Source: Maritalea sp049801075 (lineage in GTDB: Bacteria; Pseudomonadota; Alphaproteobacteria; Rhizobiales; Devosiaceae). Taken from it: DNA of 64,000 nt. This document shows, piece by piece, positions 42,193 to 50,930 of this stretch; the first letter of the stretch is position 1, and the number at the start of each line of letters is the position of its first letter. The DNA lies in contig NZ_JBNAGG010000001.1 of NCBI RefSeq assembly GCF_049801075.1, positions 1,054,001 through 1,118,000 on the forward strand, read 5' to 3'. Below the pieces are notes generated by a model that had not been told where the DNA came from, ran no database searches, and saw only the letters and a list, made by a program, of their open reading frames with translations. A program made the position numbers and the translations under genes.

Positions 42193-43559
42193 AACAAACG
42201 TTCTGTGTAGATTTTGGTGATGTCGCCACCCCAAGTGCCATTATAAGCATCAAGCATATGGTCCGCTGGCGTCTTTTCAGTGTCGAGGGTGTCTTTGATC
42301 ATGTTTAAGAACACGGATTCATCAAAGCCTTCGAAATTCAAATTCTCACGCGCCACGAGGCCCGATTTGGCTAGTTTATAAACGTCTTTGGCGACATCCA
42401 ATACTTTGCGGCCATTGATTTCGGCTTGAAGCGCAATTTTTGACACGTCGATGCGCAATTGATTGCGCTGCTCGGCTGTCCAGTCTTTGACCAGATCTAA
42501 TGCGCCATCAAGCGCGCCTTGATCATAAAGCAAGCCAACCCAAAGAGCGGGCAGCGCGCAAATATTGTCCCACGGTCCCGCATCAGCGCCGCGCATTTCC
42601 AAGAATGTTTTCAACCGAACTTCGGGGAACAAGGTGGACAGATGATCCTCCCAATCCGCCATGGTTGGCTTTTCGCCGGGCAATTGCGGCAGTTCGCCTT
42701 TCAAAAAGGCGCGGAAGCTCTCGCCAGCACAATTGACGAATTCGCCATTGCGCATCACGAAATACATCGGCACATCAAGTGCATAATCCACATAGCGCTC
42801 AAAGCCCATGCCGTCTTCAAAGGCAAAATCCAACATGCCTGTGCGGTCATTGTCTGTATTCTGCCAGATTTTTGAGCGGTATGAGAGATAGCCTGATGGC
42901 TTGCCATCAATAAATGGCGAATTGGCAAACAACGCGGTTGCAATTGGCTGCAACGCCAAGCTGGCCCGCAGTTTATCGACCATGTCTTTTTCAGATGAGA
43001 AATCTAGGTTCACTTGCACCGTGCAGGAGCGGAACATCATGGACGTGCCAAGGGTGCCGACTTTTTCCATATAGGGCTTCATGATGCCATAGCGGGACTT
43101 TGGCATCATCGGCATTTCTTCGAGTGACCATTCAGGCGCAACGCCCAGGCCTAAAAACTCGATATTCAGCTTGTCAGTGATACCGCGCAGCAAACGCAAA
43201 TGGTTGCCGGTTTCTGAGCATGTATCGTGCAGCCGTTCCAACGGCGCGCCAGACAGCTCCAATTGACCGCCGGGCTCAAGCGAAATAGAGGCGCCAGTGC
43301 CCTCATCTTTCAAGCCAATGAGGTGGCCTTTGTCCATCAGCGGCGTCCAATTGGTGCGCTTTTGAATCTCAGTAAGAATCGCGCCAATACCGTTTTCGCC
43401 TTCGTAAGGCACAGGCAAATGGCTGGTTTTGCAGAACACAAATTTTTCGTGCTCGGTGCCGATGCGCCAATCGCTCTTTGGTTTACAGCCTTTTTCCAGC
43501 GCGTAAATCAGGTCAGCTTTTGATTCAATGAGGGGCGAGTTTTCAACTGCATTGGCCAT
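42189..43559 (-). CDS. gshA: Glutamate-cysteine ligase
   Basis: First enzyme of glutathione synthesis; 456 aa of the plant/alphaproteobacterial class. RIGTEHEKFVF, ISLEPGGQLELSGAPLERLH, MMFRSCTVQVNLDF and YLSYRSKIWQNTDNDRTGML are class hallmarks, including the Glu and Arg residues of the active site. Neighbour rsmE and nearby ubiA are a conserved alphaproteobacterial set. Confidence 0.96.
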   Translation of the reverse strand: MANAVENSPLIESKADLIYALEKGCKPKSDWRIGTEHEKFVFCKTSHLPVPYEGENGIGAILTEIQKRTNWTPLMDKGHLIGLKDEGTGASISLEPGGQLELSGAPLERLHDTCSETGNHLRLLRGITDKLNIEFLGLGVAPEWSLEEMPMMPKSRYGIMKPYMEKVGTLGTSMMFRSCTVQVNLDFSSEKDMVDKLRASLALQPIATALFANSPFIDGKPSGYLSYRSKIWQNTDNDRTGMLDFAFEDGMGFERYVDYALDVPMYFVMRNGEFVNCAGESFRAFLKGELPQLPGEKPTMADWEDHLSTLFPEVRLKTFLEMRGADAGPWDNICALPALWVGLLYDQGALDGALDLVKDWTAEQRNQLRIDVSKIALQAEINGRKVLDVAKDVYKLAKSGLVARENLNFEGFDESVFLNMIKDTLDTEKTPADHMLDAYNGTWGGDITKIYTERLF

Positions 43560-43630
43560 AGGTGGTCCGTCCGAATTGTTTTATTTGCCACGCTGTGCCA
43601 GCGCATTGTGTGCAGGCGACAATAGCGCGG

Positions 43631-43653
43631 AAAAAAAAGGATGCAATCCTTTT
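43631..43653 (-). terminator. Intrinsic terminator of rsmE
   Basis: On the minus strand AAAAGGAT, TGC loop, ATCCTTTT runs into TTTT. The stem overlaps the rsmE stop codon. The G/C content is low but the T tract is good. Confidence 0.55.
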
Positions 43654-44401
43654 ATCGTAAATCACCGATATTTGATTGCACGAGTGTTAATGCGACGATG
43701 GCCGCTGTATCGGCACGCAATATGCGCGGGCCTAAGCTGATCGGAACACAAAAGCTTTGCGCCCGCAATAGCTCACGCTCTGCTTCCGAAAACCCGCCTT
43801 CGGGGCCAATCAGCACCGCAACATTGCTTTGCCCCAGCGGTTTAAGTGCTTCAGCGGCATCGCTTATTTCCGCCTCTTCATCGGCAAAAATCAATTTGCG
43901 GTCGGTATCAGTTTCACCCCAATTGGCGATGAGTTTCTCTAAAGTGGTCGCCTCATGTACTGTCGGCACGTTTAGGATTTCGCATTGCTCCGCAGCTTCC
44001 ACGGCATTTGCTCTCATGCGATCATAATTGATGCGCGACATTTGTGTATGCTGGGTTTGCAAGGGCCGCAGGGCGTTAACGCCCATCTCCGTGGCCTTTT
44101 GCACCATATAGTCAAGCCGCGCTGTCTTAATCGGCGCAAATAGATAGTCAATATGGCTCGGCGGTGTTTGGGGGTTGGTTTGCTCTTCAACCGCCAGTTG
44201 CGCCGCCTTTTTAGAGCCATTTGCCAATGTGGCGCGAAATGCCCCATCTCGCCCATTAAACAGAATCACCTCGTCGCCTTCCCCCAAACGCAGAACATTG
44301 ACCAAATAGTTGGACTGGGCCTTTTCGAGCTTTATTTGATCGCCCATTGCCAAGGGCTGATCGATAAATAGGCGGGGTAAAGTTTTGTGTTTGCGCGGCA
44401 T
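43652..44401 (-). CDS. rsmE: 16S rRNA (uracil(1498)-N3)-methyltransferase
   Basis: A 249-aa SPOUT-class methyltransferase modifying U1498. The knotted SAM site is seen in VLIGPEGGFSEAERELL and SLGPRILRADTAAI. An N-terminal PUA-like beta domain (YLVNVLRLGEGDEVILFNG) precedes it. Divergent from ubiA across 64 bp. Confidence 0.96.
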   Translation of the reverse strand: MPRKHKTLPRLFIDQPLAMGDQIKLEKAQSNYLVNVLRLGEGDEVILFNGRDGAFRATLANGSKKAAQLAVEEQTNPQTPPSHIDYLFAPIKTARLDYMVQKATEMGVNALRPLQTQHTQMSRINYDRMRANAVEAAEQCEILNVPTVHEATTLEKLIANWGETDTDRKLIFADEEAEISDAAEALKPLGQSNVAVLIGPEGGFSEAERELLRAQSFCVPISLGPRILRADTAAIVALTLVQSNIGDLR

Positions 44402-44465
44402 TAGGTTGACATTCCGTGCTTAAATAATAGCGTCTCCCCAATTGAATAGGTGGAAGTGGTGAGCG

Positions 44466-45398
44466 ATGCAAGACAAACCCAAATCTGAAATCATTGCGGA
44501 TGCGAGTGCAACCAACTGGGTGGATCGTTATGCCCCCAAGGCAATTCACCCCTATGCCAAGATGGCTCGATGGGATCGTCCTCTCCCCATGGGGATGTTG
44601 TTTTGGCCCTGTGCAATGTCGCTTGCCTTGGCAGCAGTAGCACGCCCGGCCACCGGATTTAATTTCTATTACCTCTTACTGTTCTTTGTTGGATCATTTG
44701 TCATGCGCGGTGCGGGCTGCACACTCAATGATATTGTCGACCGAAATATTGATGGCAAAGTAGAACGGACAAAGCTTCGCCCAATACCTTCTGGACAAAT
44801 CAGCGTGCCGCAAGCGTTCGTCTTTTTGGCAGTTCAATGTTCGGTTGGACTTATAATTCTTTGGCAATTCAACGACTTCACTAAAATTTTAGGGCTTTCG
44901 TCCATTGGATTGGTGATCATTTATCCCTTTATGAAACGCATCACCTATTGGCCACAGCTGTTTTTGGGTCTTGCGTTTAACTGGGGCGCTTTGATGGGCT
45001 GGGCTGCCATGTTTGGCGAACTGCATTATCCCGCCTTCTACCTTTATGCTGGAGGCATTTTGTGGACGATCGGATATGACACAATTTATGCGCTGCAGGA
45101 CCGGGAGGACGATGCGCTCATCGGCGTAAAATCAACCGCGCGCCTTTTTGGAGACCATGCGCAGCTAATTTGCGGATTGTTTTATCTGGGCGCTGCGATC
45201 TTGTGGTTTTTGGCCGCGGACGGCGCGGGCGCGGGCCCTGTCTATTATTGGGTGATGTGGGTTGCGCCTGCCATTTTGGCTTGGCAAATCCTCACACTGA
45301 AACCGGACCAGACACCAAACTGCCTGATCCGGTTTAAATCCAATTATTGGGTGGGCCTAAGCTTCACCCTCGCGCTCTATATCGAATACGCGATTTGA
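44466..45398 (+). CDS. ubiA: 4-hydroxybenzoate polyprenyltransferase
   Basis: A 310-aa membrane enzyme attaching the polyprenyl chain in ubiquinone synthesis. Two Asp-rich motifs, LNDIVDRNIDGKVERTKLRP and YALQDREDDALIGVKSTA, bind the diphosphate via Mg. About eight membrane helices are apparent. The start is ATG 44466 with GTGGTGAG near it. Supplies quinone for the oxidase chain encoded nearby. Confidence 0.96.
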   Translation: MQDKPKSEIIADASATNWVDRYAPKAIHPYAKMARWDRPLPMGMLFWPCAMSLALAAVARPATGFNFYYLLLFFVGSFVMRGAGCTLNDIVDRNIDGKVERTKLRPIPSGQISVPQAFVFLAVQCSVGLIILWQFNDFTKILGLSSIGLVIIYPFMKRITYWPQLFLGLAFNWGALMGWAAMFGELHYPAFYLYAGGILWTIGYDTIYALQDREDDALIGVKSTARLFGDHAQLICGLFYLGAAILWFLAADGAGAGPVYYWVMWVAPAILAWQILTLKPDQTPNCLIRFKSNYWVGLSFTLALYIEYAI

Positions 45399-45402
45399 TT
45401 TT

Positions 45403-45915
45403 TTAGCCTGAAACCAGGCCCAGCTTACGCCGGTTCAAGAAACGGGGCCGGCGATTTGCCTCGGGTCCCAATTTCCGACGGTTGGTTTCTTGTCCAACCA
45501 TAACGCCGCCGACATGCTGCGAATATGGCACCAAACCACCATTGCCTGAGCGAATGAACAAAGGCAGGCCAAGTTGCTTGCCCCAGTTTTGCCATTCAGC
45601 CACTACGGTGTGATTGCCTTCTTCTTCGAACACGCGATAGTTTAAATCTTCGTCCGCATGTACCAGTTCAATAGAGCTGGACAGCAGGCCATCTTCAGAA
45701 ATCTGCGTGGCGACCGCTACTCCATAATATTCTTTAACTGGAACTTTAATTTTGATTGGGACGCCGCTTTTCGACAGCATTTTCCGCACGGTGACCGTTT
45801 GCACTTCATCACGGACAGCGCCATTGTCGTTCGCAGGGGACAATGTTGGCCAGCTCACCCTATCTTTTCCAAACAAGATCAAATCAGATCCTGAAACTGT
45901 TTTGCCTTGCACCAT
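45403..45915 (-). CDS. DUF6101-like protein
   Basis: A 170-aa cytoplasmic protein of unknown function. The VKEYYGVAVATQ and VAEWQNWGKQLGLPLFI segments, and a basic C-terminus (NRRPRFLNRRKLG) resemble the DUF6101 family of Hyphomicrobiales, whose members also sit next to ubiA. The 5' side faces a 250-bp divergent gap before the IMPase gene, in which I saw nothing more than A/T-rich sequence. Confidence 0.65.
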   Translation of the reverse strand: MVQGKTVSGSDLILFGKDRVSWPTLSPANDNGAVRDEVQTVTVRKMLSKSGVPIKIKVPVKEYYGVAVATQISEDGLLSSSIELVHADEDLNYRVFEEEGNHTVVAEWQNWGKQLGLPLFIRSGNGGLVPYSQHVGGVMVGQETNRRKLGPEANRRPRFLNRRKLGLVSG

Positions 45916-46166
45916 TTTTATCTCGTGCCTTCCTGTTAACTTGAGAGCTGTTTTTTAATTTTTGCCGCTCTTCTTATGAGGCCAAACTAGCAGGCAAGTT
46001 TTGGCATCCCTTTAAAAAACTGGGTTAAGTTTTTCTTGTTATCAAAAGGGTTAGCAGGTTATGACCGTGGGTAACTGGCGATTAACCCAAGCGGGTTCTT
46101 GCCTTTATGCTCTGCCTCGCATACGCACGGAAGAGCTTATGTTTCTTAGGGTTTCGGGAGCCTTTG

Positions 46167-46979
46167 ATGGCGCAACCAGATATTGCAGAATTGATGGAAG
46201 ATCTGGAATTGGTACGAAATGCTGTGGTCGGCGCCGGGATCATCGCCACTGGTTTTTTCCGCCAAGATGTAAAAACATGGACAAAAGATAACGCGACCCC
46301 CGTTACCGAAGCCGACTTTGCTGTCGACAATTTCTTAAAAAACATGCTCACCGCCGCACGGCCAGATTATGGCTGGTTGAGTGAGGAGACAGCAGATGAT
46401 GCGAGCCGATTGACGAAGGAGCGCGTGTTTGTTGTTGACCCGATTGATGGCACGCGCGGCTTTATCCGCGGCGAAGATAGCTGGACGATCTGCATCGCCA
46501 TCGTTGAAAATGGTGTGCCAATTGTCTCTGTTATATATGCGCCCATACGTGATGAGCTTTATGAAGCTGTATCGGGCCGTGGCGCCATGCTGAACAAATC
46601 ACCGCTATTGCGGCGCGAACGGTTGGGCACGGGGCCAATTATCCCTGCCCCTGGCGCGGTCCATAAAGAATTGGAAGAGCGTGGCATTGAATATGTGCGT
46701 GGTCCGGCCATCCCATCTCTCGCTTACCGCTTGGTGCAAGTGGCCACTGGCGTGTTGGACATTGCAGTCGCACGGCGCGGTGCGCAAGACTGGGACATTG
46801 CGGCACCTGCGCTGATTTTGACAGAATGCAACTACTTCTTAGAAGATGTATGTTTAGGTGTACCACGCTTTAACAAGCAAGAAATTCGTCATGGCGCTCT
46901 TGCAGCAATGTCTGACCTGACGCTAAAAGACGATGTCCATGATGTGCTGCGCAAGGTCTATGGGTGTCCGGCAGCATAA
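46167..46979 (+). CDS. Inositol monophosphatase-family phosphatase (CysQ-like)
   Basis: A 270-aa Mg-dependent sugar- or nucleotide-phosphatase. VTEADFAVD, WLSEETADD, VVDPIDGTRGFIRG and QDWDIAAPALIL are the four metal-site motifs. ATG 46167 is chosen with GGGAG 6 nt upstream; the frame extends further 5' without support. It could be a 3'(2'),5'-bisphosphate nucleotidase or an inositol phosphatase. Followed by DUF4170 and DUF374 genes. Confidence 0.92.
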   Translation: MAQPDIAELMEDLELVRNAVVGAGIIATGFFRQDVKTWTKDNATPVTEADFAVDNFLKNMLTAARPDYGWLSEETADDASRLTKERVFVVDPIDGTRGFIRGEDSWTICIAIVENGVPIVSVIYAPIRDELYEAVSGRGAMLNKSPLLRRERLGTGPIIPAPGAVHKELEERGIEYVRGPAIPSLAYRLVQVATGVLDIAVARRGAQDWDIAAPALILTECNYFLEDVCLGVPRFNKQEIRHGALAAMSDLTLKDDVHDVLRKVYGCPAA

Positions 46980-47006
46980 AATAAGACAATAAATGGTGGG
47001 GTTTAT

Positions 47007-47234
47007 ATGAGTGAAGAAAAACAATTGCTGCATTTGGTTTTTGGCGGCGAACTAGAAGATTTGGAAAAGGTGACATTCCGCAATTTGGATGAAGTTGATA
47101 TTGTGGGTGTTTATCCCGACTATCAGTCTGCCTATGCGGTTTGGAAGCAGAAGGCACAGATGACGGTTGATAATGCCCATATGCGTTATTTCATTGTACA
47201 TATGCACCGCTTGCTCGACCCCGAGGCCAAATAG
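47007..47234 (+). CDS. DUF4170 family protein
   Basis: A 75-aa protein: LLHLVFGGELEDLEKVTFR and YPDYQSAYAVWKQKAQMTVD with a MRYFIVHMHRLL end. DUF4170 genes are usually found beside the lipid A genes of Rhizobiales. Function unknown. 3 bp before the DUF374 gene. Confidence 0.88.
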   Translation: MSEEKQLLHLVFGGELEDLEKVTFRNLDEVDIVGVYPDYQSAYAVWKQKAQMTVDNAHMRYFIVHMHRLLDPEAK

Positions 47235-47237
47235 TCG

Positions 47238-47999
47238 GTGAATGAGCAAAACCTAAAAGAACATGGCGAGCGCGGGCTTAACAGCACCAAAGCTCGCCAT
47301 TTTATTGGCTGGCATATTTTAGGCGGCTATTTGCGCCTGACATCTGCTACGTCCAAATTCGTCTATGATCCGCCCAATGCTGAACAAAAATGTGCGGATT
47401 TAATGCCTGCCATTTATGTATGCTGGCATGGGCAAGGCATGTTGGGCATGAAGTTGGTGCCCGAGGCCAAACAATTGACCATTCTCACCTCGCGCCATCC
47501 CGATGGCCAATTGGTGGCTGCCGCCGCCAAGAGCTTTGGCTGTTCCCATATTGATGGGTCAGGCGCTAGCCCAAAGCAGGATGAAGGTACGGGTGGCATG
47601 GCCGCGATGCGAGAGATGTTGCGTGCCATGAAAGACGGTCAATCTATTGGCATAACTGCAGACATTCCGCCAATTCCCGGTCGCAACGTTTCAGACGGGG
47701 TAGCCCTGTTGGCTCGTTTTTCCGGCCGACCGATCATCCCATATGCGGTTTCGAGCTCGCGGCGATCTGTGCTTGAAAAAGTATGGGATAAGATGCAAAT
47801 CAACCACCCTTTCTCGCGCATTTCTGCTGTGGTGGATGAACCGCTATATGTTCCCCGCACGGCGAAGGATTTGACGCCTTACTCTGAAGAACTGGCTAAG
47901 CGATTGGACAATGTGTTGGATCGAGCATTTTTGCTGGCAGATGGCAAAGAGCTTCCGCCTCGGCCAGACCGTTCAGACTTCTCAGTGGCTCAGGATTAA
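47238..47999 (+). CDS. DUF374 lysophospholipid-acyltransferase-like protein
   Basis: A 253-aa protein with an acyltransferase-like core: AIYVCWHGQGMLGMKLVPEA (WHG replacing the usual HX4D), LTSRHPDGQLVAAAAKSFG, and ITADIPPIPGRNVSDGVALL. GTG 47238 is the start. The last 18 bp overlap the convergent LpxB-related gene. A lipid A or Kdo acyl transfer role is inferred only from neighbours. Confidence 0.88.
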   Translation: MNEQNLKEHGERGLNSTKARHFIGWHILGGYLRLTSATSKFVYDPPNAEQKCADLMPAIYVCWHGQGMLGMKLVPEAKQLTILTSRHPDGQLVAAAAKSFGCSHIDGSGASPKQDEGTGGMAAMREMLRAMKDGQSIGITADIPPIPGRNVSDGVALLARFSGRPIIPYAVSSSRRSVLEKVWDKMQINHPFSRISAVVDEPLYVPRTAKDLTPYSEELAKRLDNVLDRAFLLADGKELPPRPDRSDFSVAQD

Positions 48000-49112
48000 G
48001 CGCACCGCATAATCCAATGCGCCCGATGGCCCGATACGTTCCTTGCCAATGCGCCCCCGGCGTTTGGCATCTTCCTCATCCTTCAGCAAAAGTTCCATGG
48101 CCTGCGCCAAATCGCTCGTGCTCAGTTCACAGGTAATCCTGCTGTCGCCCATCAAACGCTCATTGCGCGCAACCCGAGAGGGACGTGCATCGGGCGGCAC
48201 TAGGGCAATGACTGGCACACCTAATCCAGCGCTTTGAAAGCCAGCCGTTCCAGCTTGCCCGGCAACAAAACGAGATTTTCTCGCCAGCGTCCCGATGCCT
48301 TTATCGAAAAAATGAACCGGCGTTTGATCGTACATTTCGGCTTTGGCCAAATAGTCTGGCGCATCGATATCGGTGTGTTTCTCAACCTGACGCAGATGTG
48401 CAGCGCGGATAAGTTGTTCTGTATCGGCAGTTGGCGCGACTGGGATTAACACCGCCAGATCATATTTGCCTGTCAAACGCCCCACGGCGCTGATTTCAAG
48501 GTCAAACAAGCCCTTGGCGGCATTTCGACTGCCAGGTAGCAATGTCACCGCAATCTTGTCACCAATGAGCGGCGAGATATCGAAGGACAGCTCGGGCACC
48601 GTATCCATCATGATATTGCCCACGAACCCGGCATCAAGGCCAAAAGCACGTAGTTGTCCCGCGAGAATATCATCGCGGCACAAGGTTTTCGCCACAGTGG
48701 ATTTGATCAGGTGTTTTTCAACTGCCGAATAAGTTGAGGCATAGCCGGATTTGTAGCAGTCTAAATAAAGATCGACTTTATGACCTGCTGTTTTGCACAG
48801 AGCGAGGCCAACCATATCGCCCAAGACGATGATTTTGTCCCAACGCTCCTTTTGCTGGCGCATATAGCGTACATGCTTGTACGCCGTGACGGCTAGGCCA
48901 TTTTTAAAGTCTTTGATTAGTGACCCTTGTTTGCGATGCCCTTCGCTGGCGAGATGGCCACGCGGTCCCATCAGCGGGCAGATCCCCTTATAGGCGACGC
49001 CCTCGCCGACAGTGGGTAGCGCTTCAATCTCACAATGGAGGGCGAGCTGCTTGGCAAGCGCCGCACCCATGGCATCTTCGCCCATGCCATTGGTAATGAT
49101 TAAAACGCGCAT
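47982..49112 (-). CDS. Lipid-A-disaccharide synthase-related glycosyltransferase
   Basis: A 376-aa protein of the LpxB-related group: LIITNGMGEDAMGAALAKQL, TVGEGVAYKGICPLMGPRGH, VTLLPGSRNAAKG, and FVAGQAGTAGFQSAGLGVPV, with a final RNERLMGD. The LPGSR and glycosyltransferase-B layout match LpxB and UDP-sugar enzymes, but it lacks the LpxB N-terminal SGE motif. It is translated with DUF2093, 6 bp apart. It occupies the place where waaA and lpxK are expected. Substrate unknown. Confidence 0.75.
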   Translation of the reverse strand: MRVLIITNGMGEDAMGAALAKQLALHCEIEALPTVGEGVAYKGICPLMGPRGHLASEGHRKQGSLIKDFKNGLAVTAYKHVRYMRQQKERWDKIIVLGDMVGLALCKTAGHKVDLYLDCYKSGYASTYSAVEKHLIKSTVAKTLCRDDILAGQLRAFGLDAGFVGNIMMDTVPELSFDISPLIGDKIAVTLLPGSRNAAKGLFDLEISAVGRLTGKYDLAVLIPVAPTADTEQLIRAAHLRQVEKHTDIDAPDYLAKAEMYDQTPVHFFDKGIGTLARKSRFVAGQAGTAGFQSAGLGVPVIALVPPDARPSRVARNERLMGDSRITCELSTSDLAQAMELLLKDEEDAKRRGRIGKERIGPSGALDYAVRLILSH

Positions 49113-49118
49113 ATTGCG

Positions 49119-49334
49119 TTACTTTTTGCTGGCTTGAAGGGCTTTGAGGGAGGCTTCTGCGTCGATGTAAGGCTCTTGCAAATCAACACTCCAATAGGCC
49201 AATTCGTCGAGCGGGATTTGCTTACCCGTCACCGCGCAGCGCACAAATGTGCCTGGCTTGATCACTGAAAAATCTGCATCCAAATATCGCAATTTGGCTT
49301 CGCTTTGCCCAAAGCCGCTTTCAAAAATATTCAT
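49119..49334 (-). CDS. DUF2093 protein
   Basis: A 71-aa protein (ESGFGQSEAKLRYLDADFSV, then KPGTFVRCAVTGKQIPLDEL, then YWSVDLQEPY) that matches DUF2093, found only in alphaproteobacteria, usually beside lpxK. It has a single conserved Cys. Function unknown. Between xseA and the LpxB-related gene. Confidence 0.92.
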   Translation of the reverse strand: MNIFESGFGQSEAKLRYLDADFSVIKPGTFVRCAVTGKQIPLDELAYWSVDLQEPYIDAEASLKALQASKK

Positions 49335-49380
49335 GTTCGAACCTCTTTCGTCCTCTATTTAGGTGGCTTGGACGAAAAAA

Positions 49381-50823
49381 TCAAAAAAGACTTTGCTGTT
49401 TTTGGTCTTTTTCTTTCTCTGGTGCTTTTGGCTTCGGCTGGGATTTTGCTTTTGTAGGTGGCGCATCGCTCACCATCACACCCAAATCACCATCGGCAAA
49501 TTGAACGCTAAGCCCCTCCCCCTTTTTGGGAGTATTGGCTGAGCGCACCAGATTTCCGTCAGCGTCCGTGACCAATGCGAAACCACGTTCGAGCGCTTTT
49601 TTGTGACTTAAGCTGTCGAGCAGTTTGCCCAAATTTTCAACTTTAGTTTGCTTGCGTTCAAACGCCGCCAAGGCTGCGGGACGCAAACGGGCGCTCAGGC
49701 TTTCGACTTGGCTGGCAAAGTTTTGCTGCTTCTGTCGCAAGCCATGGGGTGACAAGCGCGCACTGACCTGCGAAAATCCTGCACGTTTGCGATCAATGAA
49801 CTGATTGAGCGCACTTCCAAGCCGCATGGTGGCCATGTCGAACCGTTGGCGCGGCACACTTGTTAGATCTTGCGCCTTGGGCAGCGCAGCGGACACTGCG
49901 CGCAGGCGATCCTTCGCAGTTGAGACATTGCGCGCTTGTGCCGCGCGAAGGCGGTTGCCCTGGTCAAGCACATAATTCACTAACTCGGCCTTCACAGGAA
50001 CAGCCATTTCGGCTGCACCCGTGGGTGTTGGCGCGCGTTTATCGGCAGCATAATCAATGAGCGTTACATCGGTTTCGTGGCCCACTGCTGAAATTAGGGG
50101 AATGTGCGACGCTGCGGCAGCGCGCACGACTTCTTCCTCGTTGAAGCCCCACAAATCTTCAATAGAGCCGCCGCCCCGCGCCACAATCAAAAGATCCGGA
50201 CGCTTTACTTGCCCCCCAGTTGGCAAAGCGTTGAAACCATTGATTGCATTGGCCACCTCTGCTCCACATGTGTCGCCTTGCACCCGGACGGGCCACACAA
50301 TCACATGAGTGGGGAATCGATCGTCTAAGCGATGCAAGATATCGCGAATAACCGCGCCTGTTGGTGAGGTAATGACCCCAATTGTCTGCGGCAGATATGG
50401 CAGTTCTTGCTTACGCGCTGCGTCAAATAATCCTTCGGCCGCCAATTGCTTACGCCGCTGCTCGAGTAGCGCCATCAGCGCGCCAGCGCCCGCTGGCTCG
50501 ATATGGTCAATCACCACTTGATATTTGGATGAGCCCGGATAGGTGGTCAGCTTGCCTGAAGCGATGACTTCCATGCCCTCTTCAGGCTTGATGCGGAGCT
50601 TTGAGAAAACGCCGCGCCAGATCACTGCCTCAATTCGGGCTTTTTCGTCTTTTAGAGCGAAATAGGCGTGGCCGGATGAGTGAGGACCGCGGTAACCCGT
50701 GATCTCCCCCCGTATACGCACATGACCAAACTGATCCTCAATCGTGCGTTTGACCGATTGAGAGATTTCAGAAACTGTAAATTCGTGGGCATTGGAGCCC
50801 GTTTCGCCAGTTTGCTCGTCCAT
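49381..50823 (-). CDS. xseA: Exodeoxyribonuclease VII large subunit
   Basis: A 480-aa nuclease subunit that with XseB degrades single-stranded DNA. An OB domain comes first (VRIRGEITGYRGPHSSGHAY), then the catalytic part with TSPTGAVIRDILHRLDDRF, VARGGGSIEDLWGFNEEEV, and AVGHETDVTLIDYAADKRAP. The C-terminal coiled coil and a Lys/Pro-rich tail follow. Divergent from purD. Confidence 0.97.
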   Translation of the reverse strand: MDEQTGETGSNAHEFTVSEISQSVKRTIEDQFGHVRIRGEITGYRGPHSSGHAYFALKDEKARIEAVIWRGVFSKLRIKPEEGMEVIASGKLTTYPGSSKYQVVIDHIEPAGAGALMALLEQRRKQLAAEGLFDAARKQELPYLPQTIGVITSPTGAVIRDILHRLDDRFPTHVIVWPVRVQGDTCGAEVANAINGFNALPTGGQVKRPDLLIVARGGGSIEDLWGFNEEEVVRAAAASHIPLISAVGHETDVTLIDYAADKRAPTPTGAAEMAVPVKAELVNYVLDQGNRLRAAQARNVSTAKDRLRAVSAALPKAQDLTSVPRQRFDMATMRLGSALNQFIDRKRAGFSQVSARLSPHGLRQKQQNFASQVESLSARLRPAALAAFERKQTKVENLGKLLDSLSHKKALERGFALVTDADGNLVRSANTPKKGEGLSVQFADGDLGVMVSDAPPTKAKSQPKPKAPEKEKDQKQQSLF

Positions 50824-50930
50824 GAAATAAGTGGTGCCTGTTCATAGTTGATACGTCAAGGGTGACCTTTTGAAATCAACATGATATGGGAACACACGCT
50901 TGGATGGTGATTAGTTTTCGGATTTATAAA

